From contig NZ_JAQYUU010000001.1 of assembly GCF_028728205.1 (NCBI RefSeq), forward strand, positions 1,906,082-1,970,081: a stretch of 64,000 bases of DNA. The letters are read 5' to 3'. Shown one piece after another: positions 56,018 to 63,898 of the stretch. The position numbers were made by a program, and so were the translations under genes. Below the pieces are notes generated by a model, which was given only the letters and a program-made list of their open reading frames with translations, ran no database searches and had not been told where the DNA came from. The DNA comes from Clostridium sp. 'White wine YQ' (GTDB lineage: Bacteria > Bacillota > Clostridia > Clostridiales > Clostridiaceae). The first letter of the stretch is position 1. Every line of letters begins with the position of its first letter.

Positions 56018-56090
56018 AAATACTGATATCCATTAACCGTCTGCATTATTATCTTATAAGCCCACTCATTCCACACCACCAAATAGAAAG

Positions 56091-56326
56091 TTACGCAAAT
56101 ATTCCATATTTTTCATAACTTGTAACTTTGCTAATATTATTTTCCCCTTCCAGAACAACTACTTTGGGTTTATGAGGATTGAAAACTTTGCTTAAAGTAA
56201 ATCTAACTGTTTCTTCTGAAGGTCACTTATCCAAACAATAATAACCACTTATGTAAGACCTTTGCTTAAAAAGTATTTTTCTAATGAAAAGCCCACTTTT
56301 CCATCAACAATAAAGCCAATCTTCAA
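56091..56326 (-). pseudogene. Remnant of a decayed gene
   Basis: GGAGGTG (minus strand) is correctly spaced before a TTG at 56326 opening KIGFIVDGKVGFSLEKYFL, but the frame stops after about 25 codons. A shifted frame continues GYYCLDK, hits TGA, then reads PSEETVRFTLSKVF, PHKPKVVVLEGENNISKV and TSYEKYGIFA to a TAA at 56091. Strong initiation signals joined to protein-like sequence with a frameshift and stops suggest a recently dead gene. I do not recognise the parent family. The rest of the 472-bp gap before the transposase shows nothing else. Confidence 0.45.
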
Positions 56327-56489
56327 TTAATCACCTCCAAAAGGTAAGTGTAGTTTTTTGATTAACTTCTAAATTAATAATGCTATTTTCTATATTCTTG
56401 TGCAGCTCATTCTGATACCACCTTATATAAAAATTATTATATTTAAATAATAAAATCAAATGGTTTCGCTGTAATTATAATTAATGGTT

Positions 56490-57410
56490 TTATATAACTG
56501 ATAAATATTCAGCCATTATATATTTATAATTAGGGTTCTTAAGCATAAGATTAACTCCTGAATTACTTAGCTTATATATTGTGTTTATTGAATGATTATT
56601 GTAAATATTATATATTTCTCTTACCTTCATTTTGCAAAAACACCTCATAAAAAGAAACAAAAAAGACTTTACAATATTTACTTCATTATTATATTTTAAA
56701 TTCATAAGCGATTTGTCTACCATAAATTTTTTACTTAGATAAGTAGTTATTTTATCTATTGAATGTTTTAAATCTCTATCTTTACTCTTATTATTCTTGA
56801 GCTCTATTGCCTCTTTATTTATATCATTTTTAAAATTAAACTCCTGCTGCTTCATTTTGTTGTAGTTTTCCATAGCTAACTTATAATTTTTCCTTGGGCT
56901 CTTAATATTATTTGAAAATAAAAACAGAATTCTACTGGTATCAACAATATTATATTTGTCTCTCCTACCGTAAAAATAGTTTGATAAACTAGAGTAATAA
57001 TAACTTTCTAATGTATTCCTATATTTAACAATATCCTTAGGATTACTGTGTATATATAATGACAACAAGTACAAATACCTATCATCCTTGATTAACTTAC
57101 TTTTAAATCTATCTAGAAAAAGATGTCCGTTTCTCTTATATTTCATATTGAAATAAAAAGCATATTTTGAATTTATGGATTGCATTATTTCAGAAATATC
57201 TGATCCATTTGAGTCTATTATAAAATGTCCATGATTGCTCATAATGCAAAATGCATAAATTTTGAATCCAAATAGTACCTGCTTTTCTTTTATAATTTTA
57301 AGATATTTATCTTTATCCTCATTATCATTATATAATTTCAACTCTGGTATACTCTTAACCATAATATGATATATACCATGTTTTCTCTTAATTCTAGATG
57401 TTCTAGCCAC
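56490..57410 (-). mobile_element. REP-associated tyrosine transposase (RAYT), Y1/IS200-like domain protein
   Basis: A 306-residue protein with the Y1-transposase fold: the HUH metal motif as MSNHGHFII (His60, His62), the helix with catalytic tyrosine INSKYAFYFN (Tyr83), and the RAYT signature YKRNGHLFLDRFKSK followed by YLLSLYIHSNPKDI. A C-terminal extension (about 205-306) includes a possible HTH (VREIYNIYNNHSINTIYKLS). RAYTs are single-strand endonucleases linked to short dispersed palindromes, normally single-copy and without IS ends; no IS200 ends are visible. It starts at GTG behind GGTGA held in a hairpin. It lies at the centre of the GGGGACAGAG cluster. Confidence 0.88.
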
Positions 57411-57416
57411 AAAAAA

Positions 57417-57474
57417 TCACCATCCATTAATTTAACTTCTAATAGTTGTGATTATTGTCATTAATGAATGGTGA
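57417..57474 (-). promoter_or_regulatory. Hairpin sequestering the RAYT Shine-Dalgarno
   Basis: TCACCATTCATTAAT pairs with ATTAATGGATGGTGA (14 of 15) on the minus strand, followed by six U and then the GTG start. The 3' arm contains the ribosome binding site GGTGA. It could act as an attenuator or terminator of incoming transcription, or as a REP-like palindrome for the transposase. Confidence 0.7.
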
Positions 57475-57553
57475 TATACATTAATCTCTATTAAATTTTT
57501 TTTTTATAACTTTTTCATCCTCTGTCCCCTCGAAACTTCGCTAATGCAACACT

Positions 57554-60097
57554 CTACCTTTTAATATATAGATAAACTGAATTTATAGTTGCAATTATTC
57601 CTGAAAAGAATATAACTATTCCCCAATTCATTAGGCTTAAAGCTTGTGTTTGAAAAACCTCTTTAAAAAATGGAATATATAATATACACATTATCATAGA
57701 TATCGAAATTAAAACTGCACATAACAAATAAGGATTAGTAAAAAGTTTAATTTCAAATATTGAATGTCTTTCTGACCTACACTCAAATACATGAATTAAT
57801 TGTGACATTACTAAAGTACATAAAGCGATTGTTCTACAAGTTTTCAAATCAAAGCCTAAGTACTGTCCAATTATAAAAGACATCAATGTACATATACCTA
57901 TAAGTGTTCCTCTCACCATAATCTTCTCAGTAAGTCCTCTTGCAAATATGCTCTCTTTTTTGTCCCTAGGTTTTTGTGACATTATATCCTTATCTGGAGG
58001 ATCTACTCCTAAAGCAATTGCTGGTAAACCGTCTGTTGCGAGATTTACAAATAAGATTTGTATTGGTGTTAGCGGGTTTGGCATATAAAAGATTGAGGCA
58101 AGAAACATAGTTAATACCTCTCCTAAGTTACACGACAATAGATACCTTATAAACTTTCTTATATTATCGTAAATAACTCTCCCCTCTTCTACTGCAGCTA
58201 CAATTGTAGCAAAGTTGTCATCCATTAATATCATTGATGATGCTTCTTTTGTAACGTCTGTCCCCGAAATCCCCATTGAAATTCCTATATCTGCTTCTTT
58301 AATTGCAGGGGCATCATTTACCCCATCACCTGTCATTGCTACTATATTACCTCTTTTTTTGAAGGCCTTTACTATTCTTAATTTGTGGTTAGGGTTTACT
58401 CTTGCGAATACTCTTGCCTTTTCTACCTCTCTCTCCAGTTCCCTATCACTTAATGTCTCTATATCATCACCAGTTAATACACTATCACTTGAATTACAAA
58501 TGCTTAATGACTTCGCTATAGCAAATGCAGTATTTTTATGATCACCAGTAATCATAACAGGTTTTATGCCTGCAAGCTTGCATTGTAACACTGCATCTCT
58601 AGCTTCTTCTCTTGGAGGGTCTATGCTTCCTACTATTCCAATAAAAATTAATCCCTTCTCTAAACTATCACTTTTTTCTAAAAATCCATCTTTATATGCA
58701 GCTGCTAGACATCTTAGAGCACGGTTTGACATGTTATCAACACAATTTAATATTGATTTTTTCTTTAATGCTGTTAAAGGCTTAATTTTTCCTTCTTCAA
58801 CTATATAGTTGCATTTATCCAAAACCTTTTCAGGTGCCCCTTTGGTGTAACAAGTTTCTTTTCCATTCTCTCTAATAATTACTGACATCATTTTTCTATT
58901 TGAATCAAAAGGTACTTCAAATACCCTTCTCTTATTGTTAACAAATTCTTTTAACAATTTTACATCTTTAAAAAAAGCTTTAACTAAAGCTGTTTCTGTT
59001 GGATCTCCATGCAAAACTTCATCAATATTTTTCTCATTAAAATTATAATTACAGTCATTACAATAAATTAATGATTTAATAAACATCTCATTTCTAACCT
59101 TTTCTCCTTTGTCTAAATTATATATTTTATTATCAATATATATTTCTTTTACAGTCATTGAATTTTGAGTTAATGTTCCCGTTTTGTCTGAACAAATTAC
59201 TGAAGTACAACCTAATGTCTCAACTGCTGGTAGTTTTCTCACTAGTGCATTTCGTTTTAGCATACGTGATACACCAAGTGCTAAGGAAACTGTAACAATA
59301 GCTGGAAGTCCCTCTGGAATAGCTGCTACTGCTAAACTTACCCCTAATAAGAACATGTCTCCTAAATTATTTCCTCTAGCTACACCTACTACCGTTACAA
59401 TTGCACATATGCCTAAACATAAGAATACTAACACTTTTCCTAATGATTCGAGTCGATCTTTTAATGGTGATTTTTCTTCCTCTATATTTTGAAGAAGTCC
59501 TGCTATTTTTCCCATCTCTGTCCCCATACCTATAGTTGAAACTTTCATTAGTCCTTTTCCTTTTAATACAGTTGTTCCCATATATATATTTCCGTGTTTG
59601 TCTCTTGTATCTTTATTTACTCCAACTGACTCTCCAGTTAATAAAGACTCATCAACTGTTACTCCGTTTCCATCAACTAATATACCATCTGCTGGCACTC
59701 TGTCCCCAGCTTCTAAATCAACCCAATCACCAACTGTCAAATTTATTGCATTTATTACTCTCATATTTCCATCTCTTATTACCTTACAAGTAGGTGCTGC
59801 TAAACTTTTTAATGCATCTAGTGATTTTTCCGTTCTATATTCTTGAATAAAGCCCAAAATTCCATTTATAAGCACAATTATAATAATTGTTATGGCATCT
59901 GCAGTATCTCCCATGAAACAAGATATCACTGTTGATGCTAATAATACCCAAATCATTAAATCATTAAATTGAGATATAAAAACCATAAATGGCGATTTCT
60001 TTTTTCCCTTAGTTAGTTCATTGGGTCCAAACTTTTTCATTCTAAACTCGGCTTCTTTACTAGTTAATCCTAATAAGAGCTCTTTTTCTTCAATCAC
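57554..60097 (-). CDS. Calcium-translocating P-type ATPase (PMCA/SERCA-like)
   Basis: An 847-residue P2-type ATPase with all catalytic marks: actuator LLTGES, M4 VAAIPEGLPAIVTV, phosphorylation site CSDKTGTLTQN (about Asp330), nucleotide KGAPEKVL, and hinge AMTGDGVNDAPAIKEADIG. About ten helices are present. The M4 PEGLP and M6 NLATDGLPA sequences fit Ca2+ export. It starts at GTG after AAGGAGGAG. It carries two exact GGGGACAGAG copies (59516, 59698) and one 9/10 copy (58256), with further copies just outside each end. Confidence 0.94.
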   Translation of the reverse strand: MIEEKELLLGLTSKEAEFRMKKFGPNELTKGKKKSPFMVFISQFNDLMIWVLLASTVISCFMGDTADAITIIIIVLINGILGFIQEYRTEKSLDALKSLAAPTCKVIRDGNMRVINAINLTVGDWVDLEAGDRVPADGILVDGNGVTVDESLLTGESVGVNKDTRDKHGNIYMGTTVLKGKGLMKVSTIGMGTEMGKIAGLLQNIEEEKSPLKDRLESLGKVLVFLCLGICAIVTVVGVARGNNLGDMFLLGVSLAVAAIPEGLPAIVTVSLALGVSRMLKRNALVRKLPAVETLGCTSVICSDKTGTLTQNSMTVKEIYIDNKIYNLDKGEKVRNEMFIKSLIYCNDCNYNFNEKNIDEVLHGDPTETALVKAFFKDVKLLKEFVNNKRRVFEVPFDSNRKMMSVIIRENGKETCYTKGAPEKVLDKCNYIVEEGKIKPLTALKKKSILNCVDNMSNRALRCLAAAYKDGFLEKSDSLEKGLIFIGIVGSIDPPREEARDAVLQCKLAGIKPVMITGDHKNTAFAIAKSLSICNSSDSVLTGDDIETLSDRELEREVEKARVFARVNPNHKLRIVKAFKKRGNIVAMTGDGVNDAPAIKEADIGISMGISGTDVTKEASSMILMDDNFATIVAAVEEGRVIYDNIRKFIRYLLSCNLGEVLTMFLASIFYMPNPLTPIQILFVNLATDGLPAIALGVDPPDKDIMSQKPRDKKESIFARGLTEKIMVRGTLIGICTLMSFIIGQYLGFDLKTCRTIALCTLVMSQLIHVFECRSERHSIFEIKLFTNPYLLCAVLISISMIMCILYIPFFKEVFQTQALSLMNWGIVIFFSGIIATINSVYLYIKR

Positions 60098-60308
60098 TTA
60101 TGCTCCTCCTTTAATATTGCCTTTAACTTAATATATGTGTATACATATATTAATTATGAAAAATTTTTAAATTTAAAATCTTATAAATAGAATAACTAAT
60201 TTCAAAAATTCTTGTCTTTTTTATAATATTGCTTCCTCTGTCCCCTTTACAATTACAACATTTAAATTTAGAATAATACTATAAAGTGACTACTAAGGAG
60301 GCAATTTA

Positions 60309-61952
60309 ATGAAAGATGTAATTTATGTAACTGGCCATAAGAATCCAGACTCCGATTCTATATGTGCTGCTTATGCATATGCAGAATTTAAAAATAAGAC
60401 TGGGGATCTTCCTGCTATACCTGTAAGATTAGGTAATGTAAATCAAGAAACTCAATACATATTAGACTTTTTTAATGTCGAAAAACCAATGTTCTTAGAA
60501 ACAATTAAGTTAAAGGTTAAAGATTTGAATTTCGACAGATTCACTCCATTCGGAGCAGATATTTCAATAAAAACAGCTTGGAACATAATGAAAGAAAAAA
60601 ATATGAAATCAGTTCCTGTGGTTGATGCTAATACACATTTAATTGGTATTTTATCTATTTCTAACATTGTTTCTAGTTATATGGATATATGGGATAATAA
60701 AATTTTAGCTAAAAGTAAGACTACTATAGATAATATAGTCGATACTCTATCAGCTAAACCACTTACAATACATGAAGATACTAAAGTATTCCCTGGAAAG
60801 ATATTAGTAGCTGCTATGCAGCCTCAAGGATTTAAGGAATATATTCAAGAGGGTGATGTTGTTATAGTTGGTGGGGACAGAGCCGAAGCATTAGAAGCTA
60901 TTATTAACTGCAATGTGTCTCTTCTTATACTAACTGGATCTTATGTTTTAAGTGCTGAACTACTTGAGGAAGCTAAGAAAAATAATATAACTGTTATATC
61001 AACACCACATGATTCATTTACTGCATCAAGATTAGTTGTTCAATCTATACCTGTTGATTTTGTTATGGCAAAAGAATCACTTGTCACTATATCATCTGAT
61101 GACTTAGTAGATGATATTAGAAGTGTAATGGCAGAAACTAGATTTAGAAACTATCCTGTTATTGATACTAATAACAAGGTTATTGGAACAGTTTCTAGAT
61201 ATCACTTGATACCAAACTTCAAAAAGAAAATTATTCAAGTTGACCACAATGAAAGAAGTCAATCTATAAATGGACTTGAAGATGCTGAGATATTAGAAAT
61301 TATAGATCACCATAGAGTTGCTGATATACAAACTAGTAATCCTATTTACTTTAGAAATGAGCCTGTTGGTTCAACTTCAACTATAGTTGCAAAGAGATTC
61401 TTTGAAAATGGCATCAGACCATCTAGAGAAGCTGCTGGACTATTATGCGGAGCTATAATTTCAGATACATTACTATTTAGAAGTCCTACATGCACAGAAG
61501 TAGATAAAACTATATGCAAGAGGCTTGCTAATATAGCTGAAATAAACATAGAAGAGTTTGCAAAAGAGATGTTTAAAGCCGGTACTTCATTAAAAGGAAA
61601 AACTGTTGAACAAATATTCAATCAAGATTTCAAACCTTTCACAATAGAAGATACCAAAATTGGTGTAGCTCAAGTTAATACTATGGATATAGAAGGCTTT
61701 ATGCCACTAAAGGCTGAGATGCTTGAGTACATGAATAACAAAGCTGCTGCTAATGATTTACAGCTTGTAGTGCTTCTATTAACTGATATATTAAATGAAG
61801 GCTCTCAAATTTTAGTTGCTGGTTCTAGATCTGAAATTGTTGAACATACATTTAATGTTAATCTTGTAGATAATACAGCATTCTTACCTGGTGTTTTATC
61901 AAGAAAGAAGCAAGTAATACCACCATTAACTAATACAATAACTTCATTATAA
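60309..61952 (+). CDS. ppaC: Manganese-dependent inorganic pyrophosphatase with CBS and DRTGG domains
   Basis: A 547-residue family II pyrophosphatase. The DHH core starts VTGHKNPDSDSICAAYAYA and resumes with EIIDHHRVAD (about 330-340), followed by the DHHA2 domain with RKKQV near the end. Inserted between are a CBS domain (about 70-125), a DRTGG domain (about 150-245) and a second CBS domain (about 250-305). Such enzymes hydrolyse PPi and are controlled by adenine nucleotides and ApnA binding to CBS. AAGGAGG precedes the ATG. One GGGGACAGAG lies in the DRTGG-region codons (60873) and another in the promoter region (60236). Confidence 0.96.
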   Translation: MKDVIYVTGHKNPDSDSICAAYAYAEFKNKTGDLPAIPVRLGNVNQETQYILDFFNVEKPMFLETIKLKVKDLNFDRFTPFGADISIKTAWNIMKEKNMKSVPVVDANTHLIGILSISNIVSSYMDIWDNKILAKSKTTIDNIVDTLSAKPLTIHEDTKVFPGKILVAAMQPQGFKEYIQEGDVVIVGGDRAEALEAIINCNVSLLILTGSYVLSAELLEEAKKNNITVISTPHDSFTASRLVVQSIPVDFVMAKESLVTISSDDLVDDIRSVMAETRFRNYPVIDTNNKVIGTVSRYHLIPNFKKKIIQVDHNERSQSINGLEDAEILEIIDHHRVADIQTSNPIYFRNEPVGSTSTIVAKRFFENGIRPSREAAGLLCGAIISDTLLFRSPTCTEVDKTICKRLANIAEINIEEFAKEMFKAGTSLKGKTVEQIFNQDFKPFTIEDTKIGVAQVNTMDIEGFMPLKAEMLEYMNNKAAANDLQLVVLLLTDILNEGSQILVAGSRSEIVEHTFNVNLVDNTAFLPGVLSRKKQVIPPLTNTITSL

Positions 61953-61954
61953 TA

Positions 61955-61988
61955 AAAAATGTTTGACCTCTTTTGGTCAAACATTTTT
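61955..61988 (+). terminator. Intrinsic terminator after ppaC
   Basis: A 14-bp perfect stem AAAAATGTTTGACC/GGTCAAACATTTTT has a 6-nt loop and a T-run. It lies immediately past the ppaC stop. Confidence 0.92.
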
Positions 61989-62017
61989 TTATTATCATTA
62001 CAAACAAAATAAACAAA

Positions 62018-62051
62018 AAGTAACTATATACAAACAAGTATATAGTTACTT
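62018..62051 (-). terminator. Intrinsic terminator after the flagellar rod genes
   Basis: A 14-bp perfect stem AAGTAACTATATAC/GTATATAGTTACTT has a 6-nt loop and is followed on the minus strand by TTTGTTTATTTTG. It lies about 20 bp past the flgG-like stop. Confidence 0.88.
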
Positions 62052-62070
62052 AAAAATAACATGAAATATG

Positions 62071-62844
62071 TTATTTACCTCTCATGTTGTTTACCATTCC
62101 CCACATTTCATCAGCTGTGGTAACGCCTTTTGAAGCTAATTGGAATGCTCTTTGAGTAATTATCATATCAGAAAATTCTTTAGCCATATCAACATTTGAA
62201 CCTTCTAAATAGCCTTGATTTATATCAGCATCAGTTTCCTTGAACATATTTACGCCTGGCTTTGGAGAATATAAGTTTTCTCCTATTGATACCATTGAAT
62301 CATCACCAACAGCATTATATAAAGGAATTGTACCGATTTTGTCAAATTTGCCGCCATTTTTTTGAAGAATACTTCCATCTTGATTTACTACTAAATTCTT
62401 ACTATCTAACTTAGGATTACCTTCTGAATACCCATTAGCATATTCAACATATAGCTTGTTTCCATTTGAATCTACAAGCCTTCCTAACGAATCGATGTTG
62501 AATGCCCCTGCTCTGGTATAAGATACTTCACCAGTTGGTGCTTGTATTCTAAAATACCCTTTTCCATCTATAGCCATGTCAGTTGGTATGCCAGTTTCCA
62601 GCATAGTTCCTTGAGTCTTATCTCTTAACCATTCTGATGTTCTAACACCAGTTCCTGTATATGCGTCTTTATCATTTACAGGATAACCTAGTCTATCAAA
62701 TGATTCTGAAAGTAAATCTTTAAATTGAGTATCAACTCTCTTATAACCAGTAGTATTTACGTTAGCTAAATTATTTGAAATAGAATCTAACTTCTCTTGA
62801 TTAGCATTCATTGCGCTTTTTGAATTCCATAATATTCTAAACAT
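62071..62844 (-). CDS. flgG: Flagellar hook-basal body protein (FlgG/FlhP-like)
   Basis: A 257-residue rod protein with the N-terminal motif EKLDSISNNLANVNTTGYKR, the central FlgG/F core (GTGVRTSEWLRDKTQGTMLETG, AIDGKGYFRI) and the C-terminal QGYLEGSNVDMAKEFSDMI plus the helical tail FQLASKGVTTADEM. It builds the distal rod of the flagellum. AGGAGG precedes the ATG. It is last in the cluster. FlgG and its FlgF/FlhO/FlhP relatives are hard to separate by sequence alone. Confidence 0.9.
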   Translation of the reverse strand: MFRILWNSKSAMNANQEKLDSISNNLANVNTTGYKRVDTQFKDLLSESFDRLGYPVNDKDAYTGTGVRTSEWLRDKTQGTMLETGIPTDMAIDGKGYFRIQAPTGEVSYTRAGAFNIDSLGRLVDSNGNKLYVEYANGYSEGNPKLDSKNLVVNQDGSILQKNGGKFDKIGTIPLYNAVGDDSMVSIGENLYSPKPGVNMFKETDADINQGYLEGSNVDMAKEFSDMIITQRAFQLASKGVTTADEMWGMVNNMRGK

Positions 62845-62855
62845 ACATCATCCTC

Positions 62856-63635
62856 CTACCTAACTGCTCCAACTTCATTTGCTGCTTTACCTAAAGTTTC
62901 ATCAATAGTTTGTATAACTTTTTGATTACTTTCAAAGCTTCTCATTACCGAAATCATATCAACCATTTCACTCATTATGTTAACATTACTCTTCTCTAGT
63001 GAACCTTGTTTAATTGAAGTATTAGCTTGGTAATTAGGATTTTGACCTTCGTATAGGTTGTCCCCAACTTTTTTAAGTGTTCCGTAGTCTTGAAAGTCAG
63101 CTGTTAATAATTTTCCTGATGGTTTTCCATCAACAAGAATATTCCCGCTACCGTCAACGGCAAGTTTACCATTTCCAACAAATATTGGTCCTTGTGCACC
63201 AGATGCATTTGTTCCAATAACAGCATCCCCTGAATTAGTTGTTAAATACCCTTGAGCATTAACTTTAAAACTTCCATCTCTAGTATAATGTTCTTTCATT
63301 CCTTCAGGTGTATTAGTTCTTACTACAAAGAAACCAGCACCTTCTATTGCAAAATCTGTATCTTTATTAGTATCCTCAAGTGAACCTTGAGTCCATTTTG
63401 TATATGTACCATCTATTGCAGATCCTAAACTTAAATATCCTAGTTGATTTCTTACATTCATTCCACCGGAAACTTTATCTCTATTTTCGATTAAAACTTG
63501 TTTAAAACTCTTTAGTTTAACATCATCACTTTTAAATCCATTTGTATTTGCATTTGCTAAGTTGTTGGTTATTGAATCTTGTTTAGCTTCTAGCGAAACT
63601 AATCCAGAGACTGCCGTATATAGTCCTCTTATCAT
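62856..63635 (-). CDS. flgF: Flagellar hook-basal body protein (FlgF/FlhO-like)
   Basis: A 259-residue paralogue of the downstream gene. It has the start RGLYTAVSGLVSLEAKQDSI, NNLANANTNGFKS, the core GSLEDTNKDTDFAIEGAGFF and the tail GSLEKSNVNIMSEMVDMISV. It is a rod component exported by the flagellar type III apparatus. Its start overlaps the preceding gene's stop by 4 bp (ATGA). The clostridial order of two tandem FlgG-family genes is conserved. Confidence 0.9.
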   Translation of the reverse strand: MIRGLYTAVSGLVSLEAKQDSITNNLANANTNGFKSDDVKLKSFKQVLIENRDKVSGGMNVRNQLGYLSLGSAIDGTYTKWTQGSLEDTNKDTDFAIEGAGFFVVRTNTPEGMKEHYTRDGSFKVNAQGYLTTNSGDAVIGTNASGAQGPIFVGNGKLAVDGSGNILVDGKPSGKLLTADFQDYGTLKKVGDNLYEGQNPNYQANTSIKQGSLEKSNVNIMSEMVDMISVMRSFESNQKVIQTIDETLGKAANEVGAVR

Positions 63636-63898
63636 TTTGTTGTCACATCCTTATTAAAAATTACTTTACATTCATCCTCATATAACATTCCAAATGATCT
63701 TGCCTTTTCTTCAATCTGGCTTTTTGAAAGTTCCTTGGTCCTATTAAATCCTAACATTAGTATTGTTGCTAAAATCATACCAATTCCAATTCCCATTAGT
63801 AATTTTTTATCACTTAAAAAATTAATTAACTCTTTGAATTTTTTAACAATCCTCGTATTAATAGTACTTCCCCCTTTCCAATTGAAAGGCTTTCGCAT
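63632..63898 (-). CDS. Small membrane protein in flagellar cluster, start uncertain
   Basis: Up to 88 residues: a basic N-terminal part, one membrane helix (LLMGIGIGMILATILMLGF, about 33-52) and a soluble tail (SKSQIEEKARSFGMLYEDEC) resembling a mini-anchor. The ATG at 63898 has no ribosome binding site. A strong GGGGGA lies later at about 63866-63871, followed in frame only by ATT codons, so the true start may be a rare codon or further in. It overlaps the DUF6115-like gene in a different frame and flgF by 4 bp. Function unknown. Confidence 0.6.
   Translation of the reverse strand: MRKPFNWKGGSTINTRIVKKFKELINFLSDKKLLMGIGIGMILATILMLGFNRTKELSKSQIEEKARSFGMLYEDECKVIFNKDVTTK

Larger units (their letters stand above)
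48899..60882. repeat. Ten dispersed exact copies of GGGGACAGAG around the RAYT gene
   Basis: Plus-strand copies are at 48899-48908, 49628-49637, 55859-55868 and 60873-60882. Minus-strand copies (CTCTGTCCCC on plus) are at 50908-50917, 54844-54853, 57520-57529, 59516-59525, 59698-59707 and 60236-60245. A 9/10 match is at 58256-58265 and an 8/10 match near 46793-46802. Eight exact copies are inside genes and two are intergenic; five are followed by another G. I saw no exact copy elsewhere in the window, only shorter TTGTCCCC strings near 17.2, 21.0 and 40.0 kb. Linkage to the RAYT transposase is inference. Confidence 0.85.

Noticed and set aside
59184-59846. Plus-strand open frames opposite the Ca2+ ATPase
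   Set aside because: Antisense shadows of a well-conserved gene, with low-complexity composition.
62018-62051. Perfect 14-bp palindrome as an attachment or recombination site
   Set aside because: Its position after the flagellar genes with a following U-run fits an intrinsic terminator, and no integrase is nearby.
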